Position numbers and translations under genes: made by a program. The notes under the pieces are model-generated. The model made no database searches. It was not told where the DNA came from and saw nothing but the letters and a program-made list of their open reading frames with translations. From Mediterraneibacter agrestimuris (GTDB taxonomy: Bacteria; Bacillota; Clostridia; Lachnospirales; Lachnospiraceae), in assembly GCF_943193195.1 (NCBI RefSeq), contig NZ_CALPDG010000014.1:1-64000 (forward strand): a stretch of 64,000 bases of DNA. Reading direction: 5' to 3'. Shown here piece after piece: positions 27,403-36,076 of the stretch. Every line of letters begins with the position of its first letter. Position 1 is the first letter of the stretch.

Positions 27403-27699
27403 TTACTTTCGTCCTAAGATCAGCGCCGCTTGTTTTAAAATATCGTTTTCCATTTTCAGTTGCCGGTTCTGCTTACGAAGTTCAATCAGCTCCTGTTGTT
27501 CCGGCGTACGATTATCCTTTTCCTTAAAGGATCCGGAATTGTCTGCCTGGGCAATCCATTTATCCAGGAGTGATTTGGCAATATCGTATTCACGTACAAT
27601 GTCGCATTTGCGTTTGCCACTATGATATAAATCTACAAGTTGCTGTTTAAATTCTGGCGTATAAGAACGCCGTGGTCTAGGTTGCTTTTTCTCGGACAT
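27403..27699 (-). CDS. IS3-family transposase OrfA
   Basis: A 98-residue DNA-binding protein with a helix-turn-helix (YTPEFKQQLVDLY to LLDKWIAQ) and a C-terminal leucine-zipper-like coiled coil (ELRKQNRQLKMENDILKQA). ATG 27699 is preceded by AAAGGA; a longer start at 27720 is less likely. It binds the element's inverted repeats and is partner/fusion partner of OrfB. Confidence 0.88.
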   Translation of the reverse strand: MSEKKQPRPRRSYTPEFKQQLVDLYHSGKRKCDIVREYDIAKSLLDKWIAQADNSGSFKEKDNRTPEQQELIELRKQNRQLKMENDILKQAALILGRK

Positions 27700-28190
27700 A
27701 ATTAAATTTCCTTTCTTCATATAGATTCATTGTATATGCCCTTAAAAAATCTGTCCAGTGTATTGTAACCGATTCAGTACCTGAATATTCAACTGTGCGG
27801 GCTATGGGAGGGGTAGGGGATGTTCTTGCGCCAAAACTTATAGCAGAGATTGGTGATGTAAGAAGATTCCATAGTGCAAAAGCACTCACAGCATATGCCG
27901 GCATTGATCCGCCGCCATACGAATCCGGTCAATTCGTTGGAAGTAATCGGAGGATAACTAAAAGGGGGTCTTCTACTCTTAGGAAAGTTGGATATGAGGT
28001 AATGAGAGTTTTGAAGAGTCATAAGGAGCCAGAGGATGACGCAGTCTATCGGTATATTTTGAAAAAAGAATCTAAAGGGAAGAGTAAGAAACTTGCTAAA
28101 ATCGCTGGATTAAATAAGTTTTTGAGGATTTATTATGCAAGAGTAAACGAATTGTATTCATAAAGAAAATATCCTGAATAAAGGCATATA

Positions 28191-28217
28191 GGCTGGCAAA
28201 TAGAAACCAGCCTTTTT
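28191..28217 (+). terminator. rho-independent terminator
   Basis: AGGCTGG and CCAGCCT enclose a short loop and are followed by TTTTT. It lies 28 bases after the stop codon of the split IS110 transposase. Confidence 0.7.
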
Positions 28218-28372
28218 AGGATGCCTAAATCATCTCAATTTGAAATAATTAAAAATTTTCAAGAAAACGCTTGACTTTTGTTAGCAGGTTTTTTTGTGGA
28301 GAAAAGGAGCTGTGCACTAATACTCTTAGTGCGGCAGCCCCTATGCTGAACTGTTACTACTAATTTTACGTT

Positions 28373-28430
28373 AAAAAACAGGGCATAGGGAGCATCCTCC
28401 ATAAAGAAGATGTCCCTATGTCCTGTTTTT
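28373..28430 (-). terminator. bidirectional hairpin terminator
   Basis: AAAACAGGGCATAGGGAGCATC and GATGTCCCTATGTCCTGTTTTT form a long stem with A- and T-runs at its ends. It sits 14 bases beyond the stop of the ABC permease gene at 28444 and can end transcription from either side. Confidence 0.75.
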
Positions 28431-28443
28431 ATAAATTTCCTTT

Positions 28444-29103
28444 TTAAAATTCTTTTTTGTCCATGATCCGAACTGATATCAAGTAAGAAATCAAAACAAG
28501 TACAATTACAGCCGCCGTCCCCAGTGCTGCCCACATTCCCATAGGAATCTTACTCAGGCTTATCATTATCTCTGATGTTTCGATCCCTCCGATTTCCATC
28601 AGCTTTTCTCCAAGGTACACAACCACAAAAACCACCGCAAAGCTGGCGATAATTGCAATCTGGCGCTTATCAGAGCCAAACTTGAACTGTATCGGGACGG
28701 CCACTGCTCCTATTAACATTCCTATTCCCAGCGCTCCCGCCGCTGTAAAGAAAAGGATCATAATCTCTTCTTTCTCTCCTCCTCGTATAATGACAGTTCC
28801 AATGCCAAGCAGCAGAGAAAGCATCCACCCAAGAGCAGATATCAGTATATAAAATACATATTTTCCTTTCACATATTCCTTCCGGCTGATCGGCATTGTA
28901 AATAAAAACGGAAATCCATTGTCATATTCATCATAGGATATGGTAACCAGAGCAATAAGCCCGCACATAATAGTTAAGTAGGAGATTGCAAACTGATACT
29001 GTTCTGTAACCCCCAAAAAAAATACTACAAAAAAACCTGCCGCCAGAAAAAAAGACTTCTGTGATTTTAGCAGATCAAAATCCTTTATCATCATTCCTTT
29101 CAT
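28444..29103 (-). CDS. ABC-2 family transporter permease
   Basis: A 219-residue membrane protein with six hydrophobic segments, resembling the ABC2_membrane_5 group. It begins MKGMMIKDFDLLKSQK and carries the loop YDEYDNGFPFLFTMPISRKEYVKGKY typical of this group. Its ATG overlaps the stop of the ATPase gene (ATGA), so the two are coupled. Together with the GntR gene they form a YtrA-type regulated exporter operon, commonly a cell-envelope-stress or antimicrobial-response unit. Confidence 0.85.
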   Translation of the reverse strand: MKGMMIKDFDLLKSQKSFFLAAGFFVVFFLGVTEQYQFAISYLTIMCGLIALVTISYDEYDNGFPFLFTMPISRKEYVKGKYVFYILISALGWMLSLLLGIGTVIIRGGEKEEIMILFFTAAGALGIGMLIGAVAVPIQFKFGSDKRQIAIIASFAVVFVVVYLGEKLMEIGGIETSEIMISLSKIPMGMWAALGTAAVIVLVLISYLISVRIMDKKEF

Positions 29104-29957
29104 GCCATTTTCCCTCCGATCATCATTGTCATTACTTCATCAATATTACCCTTTTCCAATTCAATCTCCGGATAATTTTCCTGATAATATTGCCTTTGTG
29201 CCGTCAGGCAGCTATACCCGAATTTTTCCTCCCTGCATCGCAGCAGATATTTCCTGTCCAGCTTTTCATACTGTTCTTTTGTTACCTTCAGCACGGCATA
29301 ATTACCCAGCAGTATATCTGTCTCCTCATGCATAATGATTCTGCCGTTGTCAATCATATACAGATCGTCGCACAACCCTTCCAGATCACTGGAAATATGT
29401 GAGCTGATCAGGATTGCGCGCTCTCCATATTCCATATATTCCCGAAGGAGATCCAGAAGCTCCTCTCTGGCGATCACATCCATTCCGGAAGTCGGCTCAT
29501 CCAGTATCAGAAGCTTCGCATTGTGGGAAATAGCAGTCAGAAATTGTAATTTTCGTTTCATACCCGTGGAAAACTCTTTTATTTTCTTATCCATCGGGAG
29601 CTGGAACCGTTCACAATTCCGTACAAATTCTTCCTTCTGAAAGGTCGGGTACAGGCTATTCATGACCTGAATCACATCTTTAACCATCAGATAACCGCTG
29701 AATCCAGAATCTGCCAAAACCACCCCCATCTGCCGCCGAGCATCCACATCCAGCTTCTCCACCGGTTTCCCCAGGATCTCAGCGCTCCCTCCATCCTTTT
29801 GGATCAATCCCAATGCCGCCTTAAACGCTGTCGTCTTACCCGCGCCGTTCTTGCCGATCAGTCCGGTAATACAGCCCGGCTGTACTTCCAGTGAACAATT
29901 TAAATCAAATCTGCTGTAATGCTTTTCAATATTTTTTAAAACCAACATCTCATTCAT
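29100..29957 (-). CDS. ABC transporter ATP-binding protein
   Basis: A 285-residue ATPase with Walker A GKNGAGKTT, signature FSTGMKRK, Walker B LLILDEPTSGMD and SSHIS switch region. A 70-residue C-terminal domain follows. It overlaps the regulator gene by 8 bases and the permease by 4 bases. Partner of the permease at 28444; substrate unknown. Confidence 0.9.
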   Translation of the reverse strand: MNEMLVLKNIEKHYSRFDLNCSLEVQPGCITGLIGKNGAGKTTAFKAALGLIQKDGGSAEILGKPVEKLDVDARRQMGVVLADSGFSGYLMVKDVIQVMNSLYPTFQKEEFVRNCERFQLPMDKKIKEFSTGMKRKLQFLTAISHNAKLLILDEPTSGMDVIAREELLDLLREYMEYGERAILISSHISSDLEGLCDDLYMIDNGRIIMHEETDILLGNYAVLKVTKEQYEKLDRKYLLRCREEKFGYSCLTAQRQYYQENYPEIELEKGNIDEVMTMMIGGKMA

Positions 29958-30324
29958 CCTCCAAAATCAATTGAAATAACTCTTGAAGCTCTTCACAGCT
30001 CATGCCGCAGCTTTTTCCTTTTCGGATGGCCAGTTCCAAATCGGTTTCCACTTCTTTTCTCTTCTCTTCCAACATGAGTTCCTGATTCGCGCTGGCAACA
30101 AAACTCCCTTTGCCATGTACAGTATTCACGAATCCTTCCCCTTCCAATGCGTCATACGCTTTTTTTACGGTCAGTGCACTGACCTTCAGCTCTTTTGCAA
30201 GTGACCGGACAGAAGGGAGCGCTATCCCTTCTTCTAATTCGCCATGCATGATTTTCGCTTTGATCTGTCCGACAATCTGCTCGTATATGGGCTGCATTGA
30301 AGAATGGTTAATAATTAAATTCAT
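29950..30324 (-). CDS. GntR family transcriptional regulator, YtrA type
   Basis: A 124-residue regulator: an N-terminal winged helix (QPIYEQIVGQIKAKI, ALPSVRSLAKELKVS, TVKKAYDALEGEGFV) followed by only a short C-terminal helical tail for dimerisation, as in the YtrA subfamily. It heads the ABC operon and has a perfect 18-base-arm palindrome over its own promoter, so it very likely represses this operon until an inducer is present. Confidence 0.9.
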   Translation of the reverse strand: MNLIINHSSMQPIYEQIVGQIKAKIMHGELEEGIALPSVRSLAKELKVSALTVKKAYDALEGEGFVNTVHGKGSFVASANQELMLEEKRKEVETDLELAIRKGKSCGMSCEELQELFQLILEDE

Positions 30325-30343
30325 GACATCCCTCCTTCATTAT

Positions 30344-30392
30344 AAACAGTATATAACAGTTTATAACTATTGTCAACTGTTATATACTGTTT
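30344..30392 (-). promoter_or_regulatory. palindromic operator overlapping the gntR-ABC promoter
   Basis: The arms 30344-30361 and 30375-30392 are exact 18-base inverted repeats (AAACAGTATATAACAGTT and its complement). On the minus strand TTGACA (30371-30376) and TATACT (30348-30353) are 17 bases apart within it. A repressor bound here would cover both promoter elements, as expected for autoregulation by the GntR protein. Confidence 0.85.
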
Positions 30393-30454
30393 GCTCATAA
30401 ATTTTAAAAAAATGTAAAATATGTTTTAAATTTAAATGAAAATATGAGCAAACT

Positions 30455-30493
30455 GAAAAAAGGAACTGTCTTCGTTCCGGCAGTTCCCTTTTT
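30455..30493. terminator. bidirectional hairpin terminator
   Basis: AAAAAAGGAACTG and CAGTTCCCTTTTT enclose a 13-base loop, giving a stem with A- and T-runs. It separates the gntR-ABC operon from the ABC exporter whose permease ends at 30557. Confidence 0.65.
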
Positions 30494-30556
30494 CATATCA
30501 GTATTTTATGAATATTCTTTTTTACAATGTGCACTACTCAGCCTTTCGGCTTATTA

Positions 30557-32146
30557 CTACACTGTTACCTTCTGGTTCCTTTTATACAATACAAGTGTTG
30601 CCGCACTGATCATCACTACTGTAGCTGCATTGATAATCATATGAAGATCACCAAACAAAATCAGCAATACGATCGGAATCATGGAAGATATCATACTCAA
30701 CAAAAGGGTCAGCATGGTAGAAGCGCTTTGTTTGACAACACGCACTTCATTTTCCCAGTCAAATACCGGAAATGCAAGATTTATCGTCAGTCCTGCCACC
30801 GATAAGAACAAGGTATACACAAGCGGAACCACGATCAGCCAGATTCCATCTTTTAAAGATGGTTTTACCGCCAGAAATGCAAATACCTCCGCTACTGCAA
30901 AAAACGGAAATGCAATACTCAGATTTGCCAAAATCTTTCCGTCCAATATCTGTTTCATGGTGATCGGAAGCGTCTGTGCCAGCCACCACTGCTTTCCTTC
31001 CATGGAAATAGAACAAGAGCTCATGGGCATCAGATTTCCCACCATGGACAGCACAAATGGCAATACGAGAAGTATATTCCACTCTGCCGGAAGGTCCAAC
31101 ATTTCTAATACATTTTTTCCGCCCAAGACCCATAGTGCAACAGTCATCATCAAAGCCAGAATATATCCCACAATTGTATTCACCACATATACTGAAGAAG
31201 CAAAATACCGTTTTATTTCTCGTTTCCAGAGCGCTTTCATTGCAGAACTTGCGGAAAGACTTCCCATTTTATAATTATTTTTTGCGGCAGTCGCATTTAA
31301 CGCACTACAAATGACTATAAAGAATTTCTGCAATATTGCAAGCAATATTCCTGCAAATATAAGCGAAACTCCAATCAACATTCCGCCTTGCGCCAAGTTA
31401 TTGCCCAAGACAGAATTTCCAAACCACCCCGCAGGCGGATAAATCTTCTGAATCTGTTCAATTGCCATCACTGCCAGATTACGGAGCATCGTCAGATCAA
31501 TCTGTTCCAGACTTTCCTGATAACCGGCTATTCCAAAATTCACGCCAAGTATGGCAACGATCAGTCCTATTGACAACAGAATATTTACCAGATTTTTATA
31601 CCGCATTCTTGAACTTATTGCAAAAATCAGAGAGCCTGCCGCCGTTGCGATCGTCAGCGGAATGCATGGCAGAAACAGCATTCCTATGATCCCCCAAATA
31701 TAAAAGCCAAAAGATGGCTTCATCAAAATCCCGTAGAGAATTCCGCCCGGAATTATAACAGCCATACTGATCAACAGATCTGTTACATACATCGTCAGAA
31801 AACGGCTCGTAACAATCGCAGCCTTACTCACCGGAAGTGAAATCTGAATCTCATATGTGTTTATCTGAAAAATTATATTTGCCGCTTTAAAAAAAGAAAA
31901 GCAAAGGATAACGAGACTGACGATCATATACAAGTAATAAGGAACCACTTCTCCAATTCCCAGCGAAACCATTCCTATCGTAAATGCACTGATATATCCA
32001 AACAATGCAAGCATCAAAATCACATAGACAATTCCCATGCCGATAAAACGCATGCGTTTTGATTTATCTTTCCCATGGCGCACTATATTCAGTCCGCAGA
32101 TATTACAAAGCTGAATTGCTGTCAGACATTTAATTTGATGCAGCAT
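30557..32146 (-). CDS. large ABC exporter permease
   Basis: A 529-residue polytopic membrane protein with about twelve hydrophobic segments, similar in build to the putative ABC exporters of Firmicutes that carry both permease halves in one chain. It follows GGAGG, and its start overlaps the ATPase gene by 17 bases. No substrate motif is recognisable; its partner is the adjacent ATPase. Confidence 0.8.
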   Translation of the reverse strand: MLHQIKCLTAIQLCNICGLNIVRHGKDKSKRMRFIGMGIVYVILMLALFGYISAFTIGMVSLGIGEVVPYYLYMIVSLVILCFSFFKAANIIFQINTYEIQISLPVSKAAIVTSRFLTMYVTDLLISMAVIIPGGILYGILMKPSFGFYIWGIIGMLFLPCIPLTIATAAGSLIFAISSRMRYKNLVNILLSIGLIVAILGVNFGIAGYQESLEQIDLTMLRNLAVMAIEQIQKIYPPAGWFGNSVLGNNLAQGGMLIGVSLIFAGILLAILQKFFIVICSALNATAAKNNYKMGSLSASSAMKALWKREIKRYFASSVYVVNTIVGYILALMMTVALWVLGGKNVLEMLDLPAEWNILLVLPFVLSMVGNLMPMSSCSISMEGKQWWLAQTLPITMKQILDGKILANLSIAFPFFAVAEVFAFLAVKPSLKDGIWLIVVPLVYTLFLSVAGLTINLAFPVFDWENEVRVVKQSASTMLTLLLSMISSMIPIVLLILFGDLHMIINAATVVMISAATLVLYKRNQKVTV

Positions 32147-32852
32147 CTGTCACCACCTCCATAAATACAGATTCCAGAGAGTCTCCCTTCGTCAGATCCG
32201 CAGTTGCCCCGGACGCGATCAGCCTTCCCTGCTTTATAATCGCCACTTTATTGCAAAGTCTTTCTGCCACATCAAGCACATGCGTTGAAAAGAAAATGGC
32301 TGAACCTTCCTCGCACATCCGGTGCATTTTATTCTTCAGGACAAGAGTCGCCTTCGGATCCAGTCCCACAAAAGGTTCATCCAGCACCATCAGCTTCGGA
32401 CGATGAATCAATGCACCGATAATCGCAAGCTTCTGTTTCATTCCATGTGAATAAGAAGAAATCAGATCTCCCAGCGCACTAGTAAGCTCAAAATCGTCTG
32501 CTTCTTTCGCAATCCGTTCCTCCCGCTCTTTCTTCCCAATATGGAAAATATCCGCAATAAAATTCAGATACTGGATTCCTGTCAGATATTCATACAGGTC
32601 TGGATTATCCGGAATATACGCAAGAATCTCTTTACAGCCAAGAGGATTCTCCTTTACAGAAATATTGTCCACAAGAACCTCACCCTTTTCAAAATCATGG
32701 ATTCCCACAATACACTTGATGGTAGTTGTCTTTCCTGCGCCGTTGTGACCGATAAATCCATAGATATCTCCCGCCTCTACATGTAGATTCAAGTCATCCA
32801 CTGCCATCTTGCCGCCTTTATATGTTTTCGTTAAATTTTGAATCGTAAGCAT
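32130..32852 (-). CDS. ABC transporter ATP-binding protein
   Basis: A 240-residue ATPase: Walker A GHNGAGKTT, signature SYSHGMKQK, Walker B LMVLDEPFVGLDP and STHVLDVAE. Its short C-terminus and SHGMKQ signature resemble the EcsA/BcrA-type exporter ATPases. It works with the 529-residue permease that follows. A palindrome lies in its upstream region. Confidence 0.9.
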   Translation of the reverse strand: MLTIQNLTKTYKGGKMAVDDLNLHVEAGDIYGFIGHNGAGKTTTIKCIVGIHDFEKGEVLVDNISVKENPLGCKEILAYIPDNPDLYEYLTGIQYLNFIADIFHIGKKEREERIAKEADDFELTSALGDLISSYSHGMKQKLAIIGALIHRPKLMVLDEPFVGLDPKATLVLKNKMHRMCEEGSAIFFSTHVLDVAERLCNKVAIIKQGRLIASGATADLTKGDSLESVFMEVVTDAASN

Positions 32853-32885
32853 CTCTCTTCCCGCCTCCTTATTTTGTTATCTTTC

Positions 32886-32902
32886 GATATCATAATGATA
32901 TC
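32886..32902 (-). promoter_or_regulatory. palindrome in the promoter region of the ABC exporter
   Basis: GATATCAT-A-ATGATATC is a perfect 8-1-8 palindrome 34 bases before the ATPase start. It overlaps a TATGAT-like -10 box on the minus strand with a poor TTTCAA -35 box 17 bases upstream. Likely a repressor site; the regulator is not identified. Confidence 0.5.
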
Positions 32903-32961
32903 ACTTTGTCATTGAAATGTAAAGAAAAATATGTTAACAATAGGAAAAGAGAGTAATCGAA

Positions 32962-33014
32962 AAATAGAATCCCCCATACTAAGTTCACCTGCAGTGAAAG
33001 GGTGGATTCTATTT
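32962..33014 (-). terminator. nested-hairpin terminator-like repeat (copy 1)
   Basis: Outer arms AAATAGAATCCCCC and GGTGGATTCTATTT enclose an inner hairpin TTCAC/GTGAA. It lies 65 bases after copA and probably ends its transcript. The same two-hairpin design recurs at 47574-47617. Confidence 0.6.
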
Positions 33015-33078
33015 CTCCATACTCTTAATATATCATATTTTTAATCGGTCTGGTAATATTACAAATGTTATCTCTTTC

Positions 33079-33288
33079 TTACTCAACAGAAAGCACTTTA
33101 TAATCTTTGTCTTCTACCGTTTTCTTCAATACTTCATCCGCAAGCTCTGCATTCAGTGTAATAACGGCAGTTCCTGTTTCATGGCTTACTTCTGCCGCAT
33201 CAACCTCTGCAAGTGCCTCTAACGCTTTCTTTACTGCCGCTTCACAGTGACCACACATCATTCCTTCGATCTTCATTGTCTTTGTCAT
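33079..33288 (-). CDS. copZ: possible separately translated CopZ copper chaperone (internal start in copA)
   Basis: The last 69 residues of CopA form a complete HMA domain starting MTKTMKIEGMMCGHCEAA. Its ATG at 33288 is preceded by a perfect AGGAGG eight bases upstream, encoded in frame inside the linker codons. An independent CopZ could thus be made from the same message. Whether ribosomes use this site is untested; it may be a relic of a former separate gene. Confidence 0.45.
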   Translation of the reverse strand: MTKTMKIEGMMCGHCEAAVKKALEALAEVDAAEVSHETGTAVITLNAELADEVLKKTVEDKDYKVLSVE

Positions 33289-35643
33289 AGTTATTTCCTC
33301 CTGTTTCTTTTTAGATTTTACTTTTATGCTTTTATCTCTGCCCGCATCGTGAAGCTTAAACCAATTCAGACGCAGTGCATTTGATACCACACAGAAGCTT
33401 GACAGGCTCATAGCCGCCGCTCCGAACATAGGATTCAGTTTCCACCCAAATATAGGATAAAACAGACCTGCTGCCAACGGGATTCCGATCGCATTGTATA
33501 TAAATGCCCAGAATAAATTCTCATGAATATTCCGCAATGTTGCACGACTCATACGAATCGCCGCAGGCACATCACTTAGACGGCTCTTCATCAATACTAC
33601 ATCTGCTGCGTCAATAGCAATATCCGTACCTGCTCCAATGGCAATTCCCATATCTGCCCTTGTCAGCGCAGGCGCATCATTGATCCCATCGCCTACCATG
33701 GCTACTTTTCCTTTTTGTTTCAGGGAACGGATTACACTCTCCTTGCCTTCCGGCAGTACCCCGGCAATTACTTCATCTACACCAGCTTGTTTACCGATGG
33801 CTTTGGCAGTACGTTCATTATCTCCGGTCAGCATAACAACATGGATTCCCATATTCTGCAGTTCTCTGACTGCCCGCGGACTGTCTTCTTTTATCACATC
33901 CGCAACTGCAATAATTCCAATTAATTCATTGTCCCGGCTGAAGAACAATGGCGTTTTGCCTTCTTCTGCCAGCTGCTCTGAAATGGATTTGATTTCTTCC
34001 GGTACTTTTGTACGATCGCTGATAAATTTCAAATTACCACCGCGAAGTATTATGGAATCTGCCTCACCGCCACTTAGCTGTTCCTGTCCTGCCATCTGTA
34101 ACCGGGCTGTCAGTCCGTTGCCTGGAACAGCCTGAAAATCAATTACTTCTTTTGCTTCAAGCCCCCGCTTTGCCGCTTCCATCAGAATAGCTCCAGCCAG
34201 CGGATGTTCACTCTTTTGCTCCAATGCATAGGCAAGCTTAAGAAGTTCTTCTTCCGTTACATTCTCCACAGGAATAATATCTGTCACCTTCGGATCTCCG
34301 CTTGTAATCGTTCCAGTCTTATCCAGTGCCACGATCTCCATTTTACCGGTTTCTTCGAGAGACACCGCTGTTTTGAACATAATGCCGTTCTTAGCACCCA
34401 TTCCGTTTCCTACCATAATTGCAACCGGAGTTGCCAGACCAAGCGCACAAGGACAACTGATCACCAGTACAGAAATTCCCCTTGCCAATGCAAATCCAAC
34501 GCTCTCTCCCATCAGCAGCCAGACAAGGATCGTGACTGCTGCAATGCTGATAACAACAGGAACAAACACACCCGACACTTTATCTGCCACTTTTGCAATG
34601 GGTGCTTTGGTTGCCGCCGCATCACTGACCATCTGAATAATCTGTGAAAGCGTAGTATCCTCACCAACTCTTGTTGCCTCGCATTTCAAAAAACCGGACT
34701 GATTCAAAGTTGCCGCTGAGACTGCATCCCCGATTTCCTTATCCACCGGAATGCTCTCTCCTGTAAGAGCCGCTTCATTTACCGCACTGCTGCCTTCTAA
34801 TACGATACCATCTACCGGAATATTTTCTCCCGGACGCACCAAAAATATCTCACCCTTCTTCACCTGCTCAATGGGTACTTCCTGCTCTATACCATCTCTT
34901 ACAACAACAGCCGTCTTAGGAGCCAGCTTCATCAGACTTTTCAACGCATCCGTTGTCTTCCCCTTGGAATGAGCTTCCAGCATCTTACCGACTGTGATTA
35001 ATGTCAGTATCATCGCTGCCGATTCAAAATAGAACTCATGCATCCATGACATCACTGTATCCATGTCCATTTTCATCTGTGCATCTGTCATGGCAAACAG
35101 AGCAACTGTACTGTAGATAAAGGAGGCTCCCGCCCCGAGAGCAACCAGTGTATCCATATTCGGTGCTTTGTGGATCAGCCCCTTCATACCACTGATGAAA
35201 AATTTCTGGTTGATCACCATCACCATTCCCGTCAATATTAACTGAATCAACCCCATCGCAACATGATTTCCAGCCAGAAATGCCGGAACCGGCCAACTCC
35301 ACATCATATGTCCCATAGAAAAATACATCAGTGGAATTAGAAAACAAAGCGAAGCAATCAGACGCTTTTTCAATACCGGCGTCTCTCTATCCTTTAGCAT
35401 CTCTTCATCCGCGCCGGCTGCCCTGTCTTTCTTCTCCGTGTCTGTCCCTTTTACAGCCGCCCCGTATCCTGCCGCTTCCACAGCTGCAATGACAGAATCT
35501 GCTGAAACAGTTCCTGTCACTCCCATAGAATTGGTCAAAAGACTTACCGTACAGCTCTCCACGCCATCTAATTGAGAAACCGCCTTCTCCACCCTGGCGC
35601 TACATGCCGCACAGCTCATTCCTATTACATTATATTGTTCCAA
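33079..35643 (-). CDS. copA: copper-translocating P-type ATPase with a C-terminal CopZ-like domain
   Basis: An 854-residue P1B-type ATPase. Order: N-terminal HMA metal site MSCAACS, eight membrane segments, the TGES actuator, CPC ion motif (ISCPCALGLATP), phosphorylation site DKTGTITSG, HP locus (SEHPLAGAI) and GDGINDAP. After the last membrane segments a lysine-rich linker leads to a second HMA (MMCGHCEAA, from residue 786). It exports Cu(I) from the cytosol. Translation starts at TTG 35643, with AAGGGGTG upstream. It follows csoR by 39 bases and shares its copper-inducible promoter. The C-terminal HMA looks like a copZ gene fused in frame. Confidence 0.93.
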   Translation of the reverse strand: MEQYNVIGMSCAACSARVEKAVSQLDGVESCTVSLLTNSMGVTGTVSADSVIAAVEAAGYGAAVKGTDTEKKDRAAGADEEMLKDRETPVLKKRLIASLCFLIPLMYFSMGHMMWSWPVPAFLAGNHVAMGLIQLILTGMVMVINQKFFISGMKGLIHKAPNMDTLVALGAGASFIYSTVALFAMTDAQMKMDMDTVMSWMHEFYFESAAMILTLITVGKMLEAHSKGKTTDALKSLMKLAPKTAVVVRDGIEQEVPIEQVKKGEIFLVRPGENIPVDGIVLEGSSAVNEAALTGESIPVDKEIGDAVSAATLNQSGFLKCEATRVGEDTTLSQIIQMVSDAAATKAPIAKVADKVSGVFVPVVISIAAVTILVWLLMGESVGFALARGISVLVISCPCALGLATPVAIMVGNGMGAKNGIMFKTAVSLEETGKMEIVALDKTGTITSGDPKVTDIIPVENVTEEELLKLAYALEQKSEHPLAGAILMEAAKRGLEAKEVIDFQAVPGNGLTARLQMAGQEQLSGGEADSIILRGGNLKFISDRTKVPEEIKSISEQLAEEGKTPLFFSRDNELIGIIAVADVIKEDSPRAVRELQNMGIHVVMLTGDNERTAKAIGKQAGVDEVIAGVLPEGKESVIRSLKQKGKVAMVGDGINDAPALTRADMGIAIGAGTDIAIDAADVVLMKSRLSDVPAAIRMSRATLRNIHENLFWAFIYNAIGIPLAAGLFYPIFGWKLNPMFGAAAMSLSSFCVVSNALRLNWFKLHDAGRDKSIKVKSKKKQEEITMTKTMKIEGMMCGHCEAAVKKALEALAEVDAAEVSHETGTAVITLNAELADEVLKKTVEDKDYKVLSVE

Positions 35644-35682
35644 TTAATCACCCCTTCTCATTCCAAATAGAAATTCTGATCT

Positions 35683-36051
35683 TTACTTCATCAGTTTCTG
35701 TAATGTTGCAACCAGCTCATCAATTGTATCACCCTTCCCCTGACGGATATCTTCCGCCACACAGGTACGGATATGCTCTGCCAGAAGCATTTTGTTAAAA
35801 CTGTTCAACGCTGCGTTGATTGCTGATACCTGTATCAAAATCTCTGTACAGTAGACATCATTTTCCAGCATATGCTTCACACCGCGCACCTGACCTTCAA
35901 TCCGGTTCAAACGATTCACCAGTTTCTTATACTCCGCGTCTGAACGTTCCTTCGTCTTAAAAGAACAACAGCAGCTATTCTGAGACTCGCAGCTTTCTGT
36001 TATGCTTACTTCCTCACTTATATTCTGTTCCGTTTTTTTAGTTTCTTTCAT
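35683..36051 (-). CDS. csoR: copper-sensing repressor CsoR
   Basis: A 122-residue DUF156 repressor. The Cu(I)-binding residues C68 (VYCTEI), H93 and C97 (EHIRTC) are present, as is the DNA-contact helix RLNRIEGQVRGV. Unusually, the N-terminus carries four further cysteines (C21 and CCC at 27-29). It precedes copA, and a dyad typical of CsoR operators lies in its promoter, so copper should release both genes from repression. Confidence 0.93.
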   Translation of the reverse strand: MKETKKTEQNISEEVSITESCESQNSCCCSFKTKERSDAEYKKLVNRLNRIEGQVRGVKHMLENDVYCTEILIQVSAINAALNSFNKMLLAEHIRTCVAEDIRQGKGDTIDELVATLQKLMK

Positions 36052-36076
36052 ACTTTCTTCACCTCATTTAAACATT

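Larger units (their letters stand above)
26549..27776 (-). mobile_element. IS3-family (IS150-like) insertion sequence with 3-bp target duplication
   Basis: The element runs from TGGATTGTCAACAG at 26549 to GTAACCGATTCA at 27776 (1228 bases). Ends begin TG and finish CA, and the terminal about 40 bases are imperfect inverted repeats (sharing TTTTTTAAGG at 26576-26585 and its complement at 27740-27749). It is flanked by GTA on both sides (26546-26548 and 27777-27779). Both open reading frames are intact, so it may still be mobile. Confidence 0.88.
25829..28163 (+). pseudogene. second IS110-family transposase, internally deleted and split by an IS3 element
   Basis: The 5' part (25829-26548) begins MVSVEIDVSKGKSTVCILKPYG and the 3' part (27780-28163) continues VPEYSTVRAMGGVGD to NELYS. 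Removing the IS3 element and one copy of its GTA duplication restores a continuous frame (ELAKTVPEYSTV). Independently, about 25-30 residues are missing after NPYAMKKY (near 26092): the usual DKxD segment, part of the catalytic DEDD site, is gone, in frame. The element was therefore already defective or became so separately. A terminator follows at 28191. Confidence 0.85.

Noticed and set aside
30681-31274. A 197-codon plus-strand frame opposite the ABC permease
   Set aside because: Shadow of a membrane-protein gene on the other strand; composition mirrors it and no motif is present.
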